Shown here: in pieces, positions 49,228-59,723 of the stretch
Layout of the letters: every line of letters begins with the position of its first letter
How positions within the stretch are numbered: position 1 is the stretch's first letter
Source of the DNA: Aquimarina sp. TRL1
Lineage (GTDB): Bacteria > Bacteroidota > Bacteroidia > Flavobacteriales > Flavobacteriaceae
DNA: 64,000 nt
Assembly: GCF_013365535.1 (NCBI RefSeq)
Contig: NZ_CP053590.1
Location: 1,974,501 to 2,038,500 of the forward strand
Direction of reading: 5' to 3'
The notes under the pieces: model-generated
Told to the model about the DNA's origin: nothing
What the model saw: the letters and a program-made list of their open reading frames with translations, nothing else
Databases searched by the model: none
Program-made: the position numbers and the translations under genes

Positions 49228-52200
49228 ATGAATTGTAAACAAATTAACGCTTTTTTAATTGCGTTAGTCTTACTTATTTCTTGTAAGAATAGCGATCAGA
49301 AGAAAATAGAAAACCTTAGTGAACCCCATAAGTATGAGGAGTATATTTCTCAGGTATCAACAGGAGTGATATCAGCTTATGATAAGATACAGGTAATATT
49401 GCAAAATCCGATAGCAGGTTGGAGTGATCATCAGGAATTATCAAATGATATTATAGAAATATCTCCAGCTGTTAAAGGGAAATTAATAGCAGTAAACAAT
49501 AGAACACTTTCTTTTGAGCCAGAAGAAAAACTAGCACAAGACACTTTCTACACATTTACGTTGGATTTAGAAAAACTGGGAGTTCAGGTAACAGAAGATC
49601 TAAGTAATGATTTTGTTTTTGGAGTACGAACTTTGGAGCAGCAATTTTCTGTGTTTACAGATCACATACAATCATATGATAAAAAATGGCAATATGTCGA
49701 GGGAACCATCACTTCCAGTGATCAATTGCAAATAGAGACAGTGAGGCAATTAGTAAACGCCTCTCAGAAAGGAAAACAATTGTCAATAGATTTTGAAGAT
49801 CAGGCTGTGTTAGGAAGGGAATTCGTTTTTCGAATTGATAGTATTCAGCGATTCGATAAGGATTCTGAAGTAAAGTTAGTGTGGTCTGGGGATTCGTTTA
49901 ATATTGATTCAGAAGGAGAAGACCTGATAAAGATTCCTGGGAAGGATAACTTTTCTGTTTTAGCAGTGGATATAGCAGATACTGAAGAAAAATATATTGA
50001 AATTAATTTTTCTGACCCTTTACAAAAAAATCAAAACTTCAATGGACTGGTTACAATTTCTGGAGTTAAAAATTTGAGATATACTGTAGATAGAAATATT
50101 CTTAAGGTATATCCAAAGAGTGATCCGGTGGGAATGTTAGAAGTGATGGTTTTTCAAGGGATAAAAAGTGAAGATGGGTATAAAATCAAAGAAACCTATA
50201 AGCAGCGAGTTTCTTTTCAGCAACCCAATCCAGAACTTCGGTTATTACAAAGTGGGGTAATTCTTCCAACATCGGACGATCTGAAGTTTAATTTTGAAGC
50301 GATAAATCTGAGAGCTGTAGAGGTTGAAGTTGTAAAAATCTATAAAAATAATGTACTTCAGTTTTTGCAAAGCAATAACCTGGGGGGAGCTAGTGATATT
50401 CGTAGTGTGGGAAGACCAATAGCAAGAAAACTCATTAATCTTCAAAATAACAAGACTAAGAATCTAAGCAAATGGAATGCGTTTGCAATTGACCTAAAGG
50501 AATTAATCGTTCCGGATTTAGGAGCTGTTTACAGGGTAGAACTAACCTATAAAAAAGAATATTCATTATACAAATGTAATGGTGTTGTAGATACAAGTCC
50601 ATTAAAAGAGTTGGAAGATAATTTTGATGAAGAGAACAAAGAATCCAGCTATTGGGATAGTGCACAGTATTATTATGATTATAATTATGATTACAACTGG
50701 AGGGATAGAAATGATCCATGTACGAATTCATACTATTATGATAAAAAAGTAGGAGCGAATATACTGGCTTCTAATTTGGGAGTTGTTGTCAAAAAAGGGG
50801 CGAATAACTCATGTATGATCGCAGTAAATGATATTATTACTACAAATCCTATTTCTAACGCCAAAGTACAATTATTCAATTATCAGCAACAAGAGGTTGC
50901 AGTCGGAACTACAGATGCAGAGGGAATGGTAATCATAGATGCAGAATCTGCTGCCTTTTTTGCTATTGTAACCTCTGGAAAGCAACAAACCTATGTCAAA
51001 CTTAATGATGGTAATGCGTTATCAGTGAGTAAGTTTGATGTTGCTGGAGCAAAGCTGAAAAAAGGAATAAAAGGATTTATATATGGAGAGCGAGGAGTGT
51101 GGAGACCTGGGGATACAATCTTTCTCTCGTTTATGTTGAATGATAATGCGAATAAGCTACCGGAAAATCACCCGGTAAAACTGGAACTTAGAGATCCATA
51201 TGGGAAGTTAGTACATCAAGAAACAAAAACAACAGGAGTCAATAATTTCTATGCTTTTGAAATTATTACTTCCGAAGAAGACCCTACAGGAAACTGGAAT
51301 GCCAAAATAGCGGTAGGTGGAGCCAGTTTTAATAAGCAGTTAAAGATTGAAACCATAAAACCCAACAGACTAAAGATCAAAACTACTTTTGAGAATGAGG
51401 TATTAAAGAATAATACCTTAATAAAAGGAGGGGTAGAAGTGCTTTGGTTACATGGAGCGGTTGCTAGAAATCTGAAAGCTGATGTTACTGCACGTTTTTC
51501 AGCTAAAAAAACTAATTTTTCGACATTTCCTGGTTATGTATTCGATGACCCTACGAGAGAATTCGGAACGGAGGAGCAAGAAGTTTTTAAGGGCAATATT
51601 TCATCCGAAGGAAAAGCCTCATTTGATTTGAGACCGGTTTTACATAAAAAAGCAGCAGGAAAATTAAATGCTTCTTTTGTGACGAAGGTGTATGAAAATG
51701 GAGGAGATTTTAGCACAGATGTAATATCCAAAGAGTTTTCTCCTTATGAGGCATATGTAGGTTTAAATACGCCAAAAGGAGATAAAGCAAGAGGGATGCT
51801 ACTGACGGATACACCACATAAGTTCGAAGTAGTTTCTGTTGATGATAAGGGGAAAATAGTAGGGAATAGAGAATTAGAAGTGCGTATTTATAAAGTAAAC
51901 TGGAAATGGTGGTGGGATACTTCAGAGGATAACTTGTCATCATATAATGGGAGTAGTTATCATACGCAGATTTTCAAAAAGAATGTGACAACGGGAAATA
52001 ATGGAAAAGCTACTTTTCATTTTGAGCTGAAATACCCTGAATGGGGTCGTTATCTGGTTAGAGTAGTTGATACTAAAGGAGGGCATGCTACCGGAAAAAC
52101 AATGTATATTGATTGGCCGGGATGGGCAGGGAAATCAAGAAAAAATGATCCTTCGGCAGCTACAATGCTATTATTTTCTACAGATAAAGATTCTTATAAG

Positions 52201-54750
52201 GTAGGGGAAAAAGCAACCATTACTTTCCCATCGAGTTTAGGAGGAAGAGCTCTGGTAACTGTAGAAAATGGAACAGAAGTTCTTAATTCGTTTTGGGTTT
52301 CTGCTAAGAAAGAAGAAACAAAATTTGAATTACCGATAGAAGCTATTTATACACCAAATGTGTATATACATATAACCTTATTACAGCCACATGCCTTTAC
52401 ACAGAATGATTTACCAATCCGACTATATGGAGTAGTACCAATTGCTGTCGAAGATCCTGCTACCAGAATTGTCCCAACACTGAAAATGCCATCAGTGTTA
52501 AGACCTGAAGAAACGATTGAGGTAAAAGTAGGAGAAGAAAAAGGAAAGGAAATGACATATGCTATTGCTATTGTCGATGATGGATTATTAGACCTTACCC
52601 GATTTAAAACACCAAATCCATGGGATACGTTCTATGCCAAAGAAGCCCTGGGAGTAAAAACCTGGGATGTATACGATGATGTGATAGGAGCTTACGGGGG
52701 GAGTATAAATCAGATTTTTAGTATTGGAGGAGATGCCGAAGCAGGAGGAAGTAAATCTAAAAAGGCAAATCGATTTAAGCCAATGGTGGTTTATTTAGGT
52801 CCTTTTGAACTAGAAAAGGGAAAAACAAAGACACATACGATCAAAATGCCTAAGTATATAGGGTCTGTAAGAACAATGGTTGTTGCATCAGATGCCAAGA
52901 ATGCTGCATATGGAAGCGTAGAAAAAACTACTCCGGTGAGAAAACCATTGATGGTATTAACCTCCGTTCCAAGAAAAATAACTCCTGGAGAAAGAGTGAC
53001 TGTTCCAGTTACGGTTTTTGCGATGGAAAACAAAATAAAAGATGTAACGGTTTCTATCAAACCTCAGGCAGGATTTACAGTCGTAGGAGAAACAACAAAG
53101 AAAATCTCTTTCCCTAATCCAGATGAAAAGATGGTGTATTTCGATATAGAAGTCTTGCCTGGTGTAAGGGCTACAAATATTGAGGTGATAGCAGCAGGAA
53201 ATGGTGCTAAGTCATCCTATAATACTCCAATAAAAATTGTGAATCCTAATCCGGTAACCACGGAAGTGACCTCGGTAGTATTAGAACCTAATAGCGAAAA
53301 ATCAATAGATATTGCTTCTTTTGGAATAGCAGACAGTAATAAAGTTGTGTTGGAGTTCTCTTCGATTCCTCCTATGAATTTTGAATCTCGATTACAATAT
53401 CTGATCCAATATCCTCATGGATGTGTAGAACAGACAACATCTTCTGTATTTCCTCAGCTGTTTGTAGGAGATATCTTTGACTTATCTTCCGATCAGAAAC
53501 ATCGTGTTCAAAAAAATGTAGAAACTGCTATTGATAAGATTAAACGTTATATACGACCAGATGGGGGACTGTCCTATTGGCCGGGTGCGACAAATGCAAA
53601 TGACTGGGGAACTACTTATGCAGGACATTTCCTGTTAGAAGCCTCTAAAAAAGGATATGTATTACCGATAGGATTTAAAAATAACTGGGTACGATATCAA
53701 CAAAGAGTTGCTCGCCAGTGGAGAAGAGGAGGAAACGATTTAGCGCAGGCATATCGCTTATATACATTAGCATTAGCCGGCAGACCGGATTTAGCTTCGA
53801 TGAATAGATTGCGGGAAACAAAGAATATATCATATAATGCAGGAATACGGTTAATTGCTGCTTACGCATTGATAGGTCAGAAAGTAATAGCAGAAGATCT
53901 CTTAAAAGAGGTTAAGAAACCTAAAGAAGAAAAAGAGAAAAATAATAGATATACCTATGGTTCTAAATATAGAAATAAGGCAATGGTACTGGAAACCAAA
54001 ATGATTTTACAAGATAAAATTGGGGCAAAAGAAATTGCAGATCAACTAGCGCAGGCATTAAGTGCTGATGAATGGATGAGTACTCAGACAACGGCTTATG
54101 TGTTACAGGCAATGTCTAAATATGTGCTTTTCGTAGGAGGAAAGGGAGTGAAAGCACAATATGTGCTAAATGGGATATCAAATAGTATTTCTTCCTCTAA
54201 AACAATGATGAACACTCCAGCGATGAAACTGAAGAAAATGAATGCGTTATCATTGAAAAATTCAGGAGAAAACACAGTGTTTGTTCAGATAGCAAATAGC
54301 GGAGTATTGGAGGTTGGAAAAGAAAAGGTTCTAGAGCAAAAAATAAGAACAATTATTGATTACAAAGATAAAAAAGGAAGTAATATAGCTGTAGAACAAT
54401 TGTCTCAGGGAACGGATTTTGTTGCAGAAGTTACGATTACAAATACGACTCATGAAGAGATCACAAATGTTGCTTTGTCAGAAATGTTTCCTTCAGGATG
54501 GGAAATTGTCAATACGCGTTTTACTGAGTACGGTATTTTTAGACCAAGTGAAGCAACCTATACCGATATACGGGATGATCGTGTTCATTTTTATTTTGAT
54601 TTAAAAGCACAGGAGAGTAAAACATTTACGATTTTACTAAATGCATCCTATATAGGGAGATATTATTTACCTGGAGTACAAAGTGAAGCTATGTATAATA
54701 ATTCATATATATCAAGAACGAAAGGGAAGTGGGTGGAAGTAGTTCAGTAG
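49228..54750 (+). CDS. Bacterial alpha-2-macroglobulin (YfhM type) lipoprotein with intact thioester
   Basis: The 1840-residue protein has a lipoprotein signal (LLISC, Cys19), many macroglobulin-type beta domains, a MG2-like region with GERGVWRPGDTIFL (about 626-640), a bait region, and a thioester domain with GCVEQ (Cys1399, Gln1402), then alpha-helical repeats and a receptor-binding-like end. It traps proteases by suicide cleavage and thioester capture in the periplasm. A penicillin-binding protein 1C gene follows, as in E. coli yfhM-pbpC, which suggests joint cell-wall defence or repair. Two Tyr/Asp/Asn-rich segments near 50670-50760 are unusual. Confidence 0.92.
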   Translation: MNCKQINAFLIALVLLISCKNSDQKKIENLSEPHKYEEYISQVSTGVISAYDKIQVILQNPIAGWSDHQELSNDIIEISPAVKGKLIAVNNRTLSFEPEEKLAQDTFYTFTLDLEKLGVQVTEDLSNDFVFGVRTLEQQFSVFTDHIQSYDKKWQYVEGTITSSDQLQIETVRQLVNASQKGKQLSIDFEDQAVLGREFVFRIDSIQRFDKDSEVKLVWSGDSFNIDSEGEDLIKIPGKDNFSVLAVDIADTEEKYIEINFSDPLQKNQNFNGLVTISGVKNLRYTVDRNILKVYPKSDPVGMLEVMVFQGIKSEDGYKIKETYKQRVSFQQPNPELRLLQSGVILPTSDDLKFNFEAINLRAVEVEVVKIYKNNVLQFLQSNNLGGASDIRSVGRPIARKLINLQNNKTKNLSKWNAFAIDLKELIVPDLGAVYRVELTYKKEYSLYKCNGVVDTSPLKELEDNFDEENKESSYWDSAQYYYDYNYDYNWRDRNDPCTNSYYYDKKVGANILASNLGVVVKKGANNSCMIAVNDIITTNPISNAKVQLFNYQQQEVAVGTTDAEGMVIIDAESAAFFAIVTSGKQQTYVKLNDGNALSVSKFDVAGAKLKKGIKGFIYGERGVWRPGDTIFLSFMLNDNANKLPENHPVKLELRDPYGKLVHQETKTTGVNNFYAFEIITSEEDPTGNWNAKIAVGGASFNKQLKIETIKPNRLKIKTTFENEVLKNNTLIKGGVEVLWLHGAVARNLKADVTARFSAKKTNFSTFPGYVFDDPTREFGTEEQEVFKGNISSEGKASFDLRPVLHKKAAGKLNASFVTKVYENGGDFSTDVISKEFSPYEAYVGLNTPKGDKARGMLLTDTPHKFEVVSVDDKGKIVGNRELEVRIYKVNWKWWWDTSEDNLSSYNGSSYHTQIFKKNVTTGNNGKATFHFELKYPEWGRYLVRVVDTKGGHATGKTMYIDWPGWAGKSRKNDPSAATMLLFSTDKDSYKVGEKATITFPSSLGGRALVTVENGTEVLNSFWVSAKKEETKFELPIEAIYTPNVYIHITLLQPHAFTQNDLPIRLYGVVPIAVEDPATRIVPTLKMPSVLRPEETIEVKVGEEKGKEMTYAIAIVDDGLLDLTRFKTPNPWDTFYAKEALGVKTWDVYDDVIGAYGGSINQIFSIGGDAEAGGSKSKKANRFKPMVVYLGPFELEKGKTKTHTIKMPKYIGSVRTMVVASDAKNAAYGSVEKTTPVRKPLMVLTSVPRKITPGERVTVPVTVFAMENKIKDVTVSIKPQAGFTVVGETTKKISFPNPDEKMVYFDIEVLPGVRATNIEVIAAGNGAKSSYNTPIKIVNPNPVTTEVTSVVLEPNSEKSIDIASFGIADSNKVVLEFSSIPPMNFESRLQYLIQYPHGCVEQTTSSVFPQLFVGDIFDLSSDQKHRVQKNVETAIDKIKRYIRPDGGLSYWPGATNANDWGTTYAGHFLLEASKKGYVLPIGFKNNWVRYQQRVARQWRRGGNDLAQAYRLYTLALAGRPDLASMNRLRETKNISYNAGIRLIAAYALIGQKVIAEDLLKEVKKPKEEKEKNNRYTYGSKYRNKAMVLETKMILQDKIGAKEIADQLAQALSADEWMSTQTTAYVLQAMSKYVLFVGGKGVKAQYVLNGISNSISSSKTMMNTPAMKLKKMNALSLKNSGENTVFVQIANSGVLEVGKEKVLEQKIRTIIDYKDKKGSNIAVEQLSQGTDFVAEVTITNTTHEEITNVALSEMFPSGWEIVNTRFTEYGIFRPSEATYTDIRDDRVHFYFDLKAQESKTFTILLNASYIGRYYLPGVQSEAMYNNSYISRTKGKWVEVVQ

Positions 54751-55073
54751 AGTGAGTTATTTTCAGCCTCCTTTTATTGATGTTTTAATCATTGAAGTTA
54801 GGAAATTGGGATTAGAGTAATCGGTGTTATTCGCCAAAGGAGAGAAAAGTGTATTTGAAAGAACTGTTTAGACAAGCAGCAAAATACATGCAATCTTCTA
54901 GTGGATATATAAAGTACGGTTTATTAAAATGTATAGGAGAAGATAAGAAGGGATTCAGCGATTCAGATGAATATCAGAAATGGAAAGAATTACTTCGTCA
55001 TTTCTGTGATTCGTTTTCCTGTGGTAGAATATTATAAACCCGTTCTGAAGTAGTTCGCTGTATTTAATGAATT
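54751..55073. other. Gap between alpha-2-macroglobulin and pbpC genes
   Basis: 323 bases. It holds one possible small gene (54849-55037). No terminator with a T run and no consensus promoter were seen, so transcription may continue into pbpC. Confidence 0.4.
54849..55037 (+). CDS. Possible small protein (62 residues), unproven
   Basis: A GTG start is preceded by AAAGGAG seven bases upstream, a Shine-Dalgarno-like match that is rare in this phylum. The product (MYLKELFRQAAKYMQ..., ending SFSCGRIL) is helical, charged and has three Cys residues. No family is recognised. It may be a real gene between two functionally linked genes or chance. Confidence 0.3.
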   Translation: MYLKELFRQAAKYMQSSSGYIKYGLLKCIGEDKKGFSDSDEYQKWKELLRHFCDSFSCGRIL

Positions 55074-57437
55074 TTGTTGAAGGTGATACGACATACACTA
55101 TTAGGTATAATTAAGAAAAGACCTTTGTTAACTTCTGTAATAGGAGGGGTATTCTTATGGTTTTATTTCTGTTTGCCTGCTACGCTTTTTAAGGAGCCCA
55201 CTTCTACGGTTGTTGTTGGGAAAGATGGAGGGCTTCTGGGAGCAAAAATAGCAGAAGATGGACAATGGCGCTTTCCTGAAACTGATAGTGTTCCCTATAA
55301 GTTTGAGCAATCATTGTTGATGTTCGAAGACCAACAATTTTATTACCATCCAGGTTTTAATCCTGTGGCTATTTTTCAGGCGATAAAGAGAAATGCCAAA
55401 GAAGGAAGGATTGTCAGGGGAGGGAGTACACTTACACAACAGTTGATACGGTTATCGAGAAAAGGAAAAAAAAGAACATATACAGAAAAAATAATTGAAC
55501 TAATTCAGGCGACTCGTCTGGAATTAAAAGAATCCAAAAAGAATATTTTACGCCTGTATGCATCACATGCTCCTTTTGGAGGCAATGTCGTAGGAATCGA
55601 TATGGCGTCATGGCGATATTTTGGGTTGCCAGCTTATCAATTATCATGGGCGGAATCGGCCACATTAGCAGTATTGCCTAATGCTCCATCGTTAATTTAT
55701 CCGGGAAAAAACCAGATAAGACTAAAAAATAAAAGAGATCTCGTTTTAAAAAGATTATTGGAAAAAGAAATTATTGATAGTATAACCTATACGCTTTCTG
55801 TTGCAGAAACCTTGCCTCAAAAACCCTTTCCTCTTCCGCGACATGCTCCGCATCTTATCGATTTTTTAGAAAAAACACATAAAGGAGAGCTCCTGAGAAC
55901 TACTATTGACGAGGTATTGCAGAAGCAAGTAAATGTGGTAGTAAAACAACATTATGAAGTGCTGAAACAAAACGATGTACATAATATGGCAGTATTAGTA
56001 ATGGATGTAAATACAAGAAAAGTGCGTAGTTATATTGGAAATACGCCTACCACTAAAACACATCAAAAAGATGTGGATATTGTACAAGCAGCAAGAAGTA
56101 CGGGAAGTACATTAAAGCCGTTGTTATATGCTTTGATGATGGATAAGGGAGAGTTGTTGCCTAAGCAACTGATATCAGATGTCCCTACAGTTATTTCAGG
56201 GTATCAGCCTAAAAACTTTGATGAGAAATTTAGTGGAGTAGTATCAGCAGATAGAGCTTTGGCACGCTCGTTAAATGTTCCGGCAGTACGGTTGTTACAG
56301 CAGTATGGGCTGCAGCGATTCAGAGATGAAATGAATGTTTTTGATATCGAAGGAATTTCATTTAGTGCAGATCATTATGGGTTGTCACTGATTCTGGGAG
56401 GAGCAGAGGCAAGCTTGTGGGATTTATGTAAGACGTATGCAGGGTTCTCAGGGATATTGACCAATTACACAGAAAGCTCTAGTGAATATTACGAGTCTGA
56501 ATTTGTTACGCCTATTTTACTTGCAGAACAAAAGATTGATTTCGGGAGTTTGAAGAAAGAGAAAGAGTTTCTGGGAGCAGGAAGTATCTGGGCTACTTTT
56601 GAGGCAATGAAAGAAGTAAACCGTCCACAAGAAGGAGAAGCCTGGAAATTTTATGATTCATCTAGAGAAATTGCATGGAAGACCGGGACGAGTTTTGGGA
56701 ATAGAGATGCCTGGGCAATTGGAGTTACCAGGAATAATGTAGTAGGAGTTTGGGTTGGAAATGCAGATGGAGAAGGAAGACCGGAACTTACCGGGTTAAA
56801 TGCAGCAGCTCCAGTTCTTTTTGATGTGTTTAATTTGTTGCCTGATACCAAGTGGTTTGAAAAACCATATGATGATTTGAAGGAAATCGAAATATGCAAA
56901 AAAAGTGGATATGTAGCCGGCAGCAATTGTCCGAGAGTACTTAATCACATCCCGGTAACAGGAATATGGTCATCGCCATGTGCATACCACACCTTGGTTC
57001 ATTTGGACGCAGAAAAGAAATATAGAGTTAACTCATCGTGTGAGCCCATTTCGGATATAGTACATGAATCCTGGTTTGTACTTTCTCCACTACAAGAGTT
57101 TTATTATAAGCAGAAAAATGCTACGTATAGATCATTGCCTCCTTTTAGAACAGATTGTCAGAAAGAAGGAAAGCAAATGATGGATTTCATATTTCCAAAA
57201 CCGAATAGTAGTGTATTTTTACCTAAGGATTTTACAGGAAAAACCAGCGAAGTTGTTTTGCAAATAGCACATAATCACCCCGGGTTGAAAGTGTTTTGGT
57301 ATGTAGATGATCGTTATATAGGAACTACAGAACAATTCCATGAAAAAGCCATACAACCTAGTATCGGAGAACATACAATTACTGTAGTAGATGAGTTAGG
57401 AAATACTCTTAAGCGAGTTATTGAAATAAGAGAATAA
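55074..57437 (+). CDS. pbpC: Penicillin-binding protein 1C, peptidoglycan glycosyltransferase/transpeptidase
   Basis: The 787-residue protein starts at TTG 55074 (in-frame TTG 55077 and GTG 55083 are alternatives). It has an N-terminal membrane anchor, a GT51 domain (MFEDQQFYYHPGFNP, RGGSTLTQQLIR), a transpeptidase domain with STLK (SxxK) in RSTGSTLKPL, the SLN motif in ARSLNVPA and KTGTS, and the C-terminal PBP1C domain (from about 690). It polymerises and perhaps cross-links glycan strands. It follows the alpha-2-macroglobulin gene, its usual partner. Confidence 0.93.
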   Translation: MLKVIRHTLLGIIKKRPLLTSVIGGVFLWFYFCLPATLFKEPTSTVVVGKDGGLLGAKIAEDGQWRFPETDSVPYKFEQSLLMFEDQQFYYHPGFNPVAIFQAIKRNAKEGRIVRGGSTLTQQLIRLSRKGKKRTYTEKIIELIQATRLELKESKKNILRLYASHAPFGGNVVGIDMASWRYFGLPAYQLSWAESATLAVLPNAPSLIYPGKNQIRLKNKRDLVLKRLLEKEIIDSITYTLSVAETLPQKPFPLPRHAPHLIDFLEKTHKGELLRTTIDEVLQKQVNVVVKQHYEVLKQNDVHNMAVLVMDVNTRKVRSYIGNTPTTKTHQKDVDIVQAARSTGSTLKPLLYALMMDKGELLPKQLISDVPTVISGYQPKNFDEKFSGVVSADRALARSLNVPAVRLLQQYGLQRFRDEMNVFDIEGISFSADHYGLSLILGGAEASLWDLCKTYAGFSGILTNYTESSSEYYESEFVTPILLAEQKIDFGSLKKEKEFLGAGSIWATFEAMKEVNRPQEGEAWKFYDSSREIAWKTGTSFGNRDAWAIGVTRNNVVGVWVGNADGEGRPELTGLNAAAPVLFDVFNLLPDTKWFEKPYDDLKEIEICKKSGYVAGSNCPRVLNHIPVTGIWSSPCAYHTLVHLDAEKKYRVNSSCEPISDIVHESWFVLSPLQEFYYKQKNATYRSLPPFRTDCQKEGKQMMDFIFPKPNSSVFLPKDFTGKTSEVVLQIAHNHPGLKVFWYVDDRYIGTTEQFHEKAIQPSIGEHTITVVDELGNTLKRVIEIRE

Positions 57438-57663
57438 GGTTTTCTTGGTTATTAAGGTTTATAGATGGAAGTTTGTGCAGAAAGTAAACTCTCTTGATAT
57501 TGTAATGCTTTGTGTATCTGTCTCAAAGGAATTCACTATGTTAAAAAGTACTAAAAAGTCTTAAAAAACAGGGTTTTAGTGATAAAAAAGTTAAAAAAAG
57601 ATCGAGGACTTAAAGTGACTTTGTAATTTTAAATTAGTAAAACACAATCATCTAATTGAAATT

Positions 57664-59673
57664 ATGAAAAGAATATTGCTGTTTTTAGTAGCATTGTTCC
57701 TGGTTTTTTTAGAAGGACAATCTCAGGTTAGTCAAAAAGGAACTCCGGTTTTTGAAGGAAGAAAGGTGGCTAAATCTGCAAAAATGATGAAGGTGCATCT
57801 ACCTTCTTTAGATATTGAAAAATTAGAAAAAGAAGATATCGAAGAAGAAAAAAAAGGTGTACCGATGAGGTTTGCCTATGGGCATAAAGTGGTATTGAAT
57901 TTCGAGAATTCAGGAAATTGGTTTACGGCTAAAAATGGAGATAAGTTCTGGTTGCTGGAAATAGAATCTACAGGAGCAAAGTCACTAAATATAACATTTG
58001 ATGAGTTTTTTATGGCTGAAGGGGCGTCTCTGTTTGTCTATAATGAAGGAAAGACAATGGTAAAAGGAGCTTTTACTTCTTTTAATAATAAAAAGACTGG
58101 GGATTTTAGTATTGCACCAGTTAAAGGGGATAAGATCATTTTAGAATATTACCAACCTAAAACAGTAAAAGGAAAATCCAGGTTGCAAATTAGTACTGTT
58201 GCGCATGATTATAAAGGAATATATAAATTAGCCAAAGATTTTGGTGATTCAGGAAGTTGTCATAATAATATTAATTGTGATGAAGGAGATGGATGGAAAG
58301 ACCAAAGTAGATCAGTGGCTCTAGTTACTCTAGGAAATGGTACGCGCTGGTGTACGGGAACATTGATAAATAATTCTAAAAATGATGGAACTCCTTATTT
58401 TCTGACGGCAAATCACTGCACAGAAGATGAAGGAAGAAATCCTGCTAATTGGATTTTTATTTTTAATTACGAATCTCCTTCTTGTGAGAGTGTAGAAGTG
58501 AGTACGGATGATTCGATATCTGGATGTCGGGTATTGGCTAATGGTGTAGATTCAGATTATTTGTTGCTGGAGTTGAGTGTTACTCCTCCAGAACGATATA
58601 ATGTTTATTACAGCGGATGGGATGCTAGAGAAATAATACCAACTAATACAGTTGGAATTCATCACCCGTGGGGAGATATAAAGAAGATATCTTTTGATCA
58701 TGATGCTCCTGAGGTTACAAAGTATTATGATAGAGAAAAAGGAAGTGGGATTACTCATTGGCATGTCAAAAATTGGGAAAGTGGTACAACAGAAAAAGGG
58801 TCTTCGGGGTCTGCACTGTTTAATCCGGAAAAAAGAATTATAGGGCAACTGCATGGGGGCGATGCTGCGTGCGGGATTATTGATAGTGATTGGTATGGTA
58901 GATTATCAGTTACTTATCCAAATATATGTCAGTGGTTAGCTCCAGGATGCTCAGAGAAAGTGATGGATGGATATCAACCGATAATAAGTGATATTGTAGA
59001 TAATGAGCGACCAACAAAAGTTACTGGAGTAAGAGTAGATGATGTACAGGAAACAACGATTCGTGTTTCTTGGAACTCTTCAACAGATAACCGTAACGTT
59101 ATAGGGTATTATGTGTATGTGAATGATAAGTTATCTGCTTTTGTGGAAGACACAACAGTACTTCTATCGGAATTAAGAGGCGGGACTCAGTATATAATAA
59201 AAATAAAAGCAAGAGACGAAGTAGGTAATGAGTCCGATTTCAGTGAGGAAGTGCTTGTCGAGACATTGCCGGAAAAACCCTGTGAAGAAATTTCTGTCTG
59301 GGAAGCAGGAACTGAGTACGAGCAAGGGAATATGGTGGTATATAAAGAGCGTATTTTCTTTAAAGATTATTCCGAAATAGGCTGGTCATACATAGGAGTG
59401 TGTGGAGAAGGGGAGATTAAGGGGTCGATTGAGTTTCCTCCTGTAAAAAATGAGCTGAAAGTATATCCGAATCCAATTTTAGAGAATACGTTGTATGTTT
59501 CTTTTAAAGCAAACAATGATGCTGTGATGTATGTGTATGATGTTGGTGGGCACGTAGTAACAAAAATGAAATTTCAATCATTTTTACCAGTTGGGAAGTT
59601 GCCGTCAGGGATGTATATCTTAGAGGTGATATCTAATGGACGAAGCTATCAGAAAAGATTTATAAGAAAATAA
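57664..59673 (+). CDS. Secreted lysyl endopeptidase-like serine protease with FN3 and T9SS sorting domain
   Basis: The 669-residue protein has a signal peptide (ending about residue 20), a propeptide region, a trypsin-fold domain (about 200-430) with His251 in TANHCT, Asp298 in DSDYLLLEL and Ser381 in GSSGSAL, several Cys pairs, one FN3 domain (about 449-535), a short carbohydrate-binding-like module (CEEISVWEAGTEYEQG, about 540-575) and a C-terminal type A sorting domain (LKVYPNPI, about 598-669). It is cleaved and secreted by T9SS. This resembles Achromobacter protease I. It is the only clear T9SS cargo in the window. Confidence 0.92.
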   Translation: MKRILLFLVALFLVFLEGQSQVSQKGTPVFEGRKVAKSAKMMKVHLPSLDIEKLEKEDIEEEKKGVPMRFAYGHKVVLNFENSGNWFTAKNGDKFWLLEIESTGAKSLNITFDEFFMAEGASLFVYNEGKTMVKGAFTSFNNKKTGDFSIAPVKGDKIILEYYQPKTVKGKSRLQISTVAHDYKGIYKLAKDFGDSGSCHNNINCDEGDGWKDQSRSVALVTLGNGTRWCTGTLINNSKNDGTPYFLTANHCTEDEGRNPANWIFIFNYESPSCESVEVSTDDSISGCRVLANGVDSDYLLLELSVTPPERYNVYYSGWDAREIIPTNTVGIHHPWGDIKKISFDHDAPEVTKYYDREKGSGITHWHVKNWESGTTEKGSSGSALFNPEKRIIGQLHGGDAACGIIDSDWYGRLSVTYPNICQWLAPGCSEKVMDGYQPIISDIVDNERPTKVTGVRVDDVQETTIRVSWNSSTDNRNVIGYYVYVNDKLSAFVEDTTVLLSELRGGTQYIIKIKARDEVGNESDFSEEVLVETLPEKPCEEISVWEAGTEYEQGNMVVYKERIFFKDYSEIGWSYIGVCGEGEIKGSIEFPPVKNELKVYPNPILENTLYVSFKANNDAVMYVYDVGGHVVTKMKFQSFLPVGKLPSGMYILEVISNGRSYQKRFIRK

Positions 59674-59708
59674 GAGAAAGGTCTTATTTTGATAAGGTTC
59701 CCTTCTCT
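59673..59708. terminator. Imperfect hairpin between convergent genes, possible bidirectional terminator
   Basis: AGAGAA (59673-59678) pairs with TTCTCT (59703-59708) and CTTAT with ATAAG inside, with mismatches between. It lies between the stops of the protease gene and the facing outer-membrane gene. Confidence 0.4.
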
Positions 59709-59723
59709 ATAAAAAATGATTGT

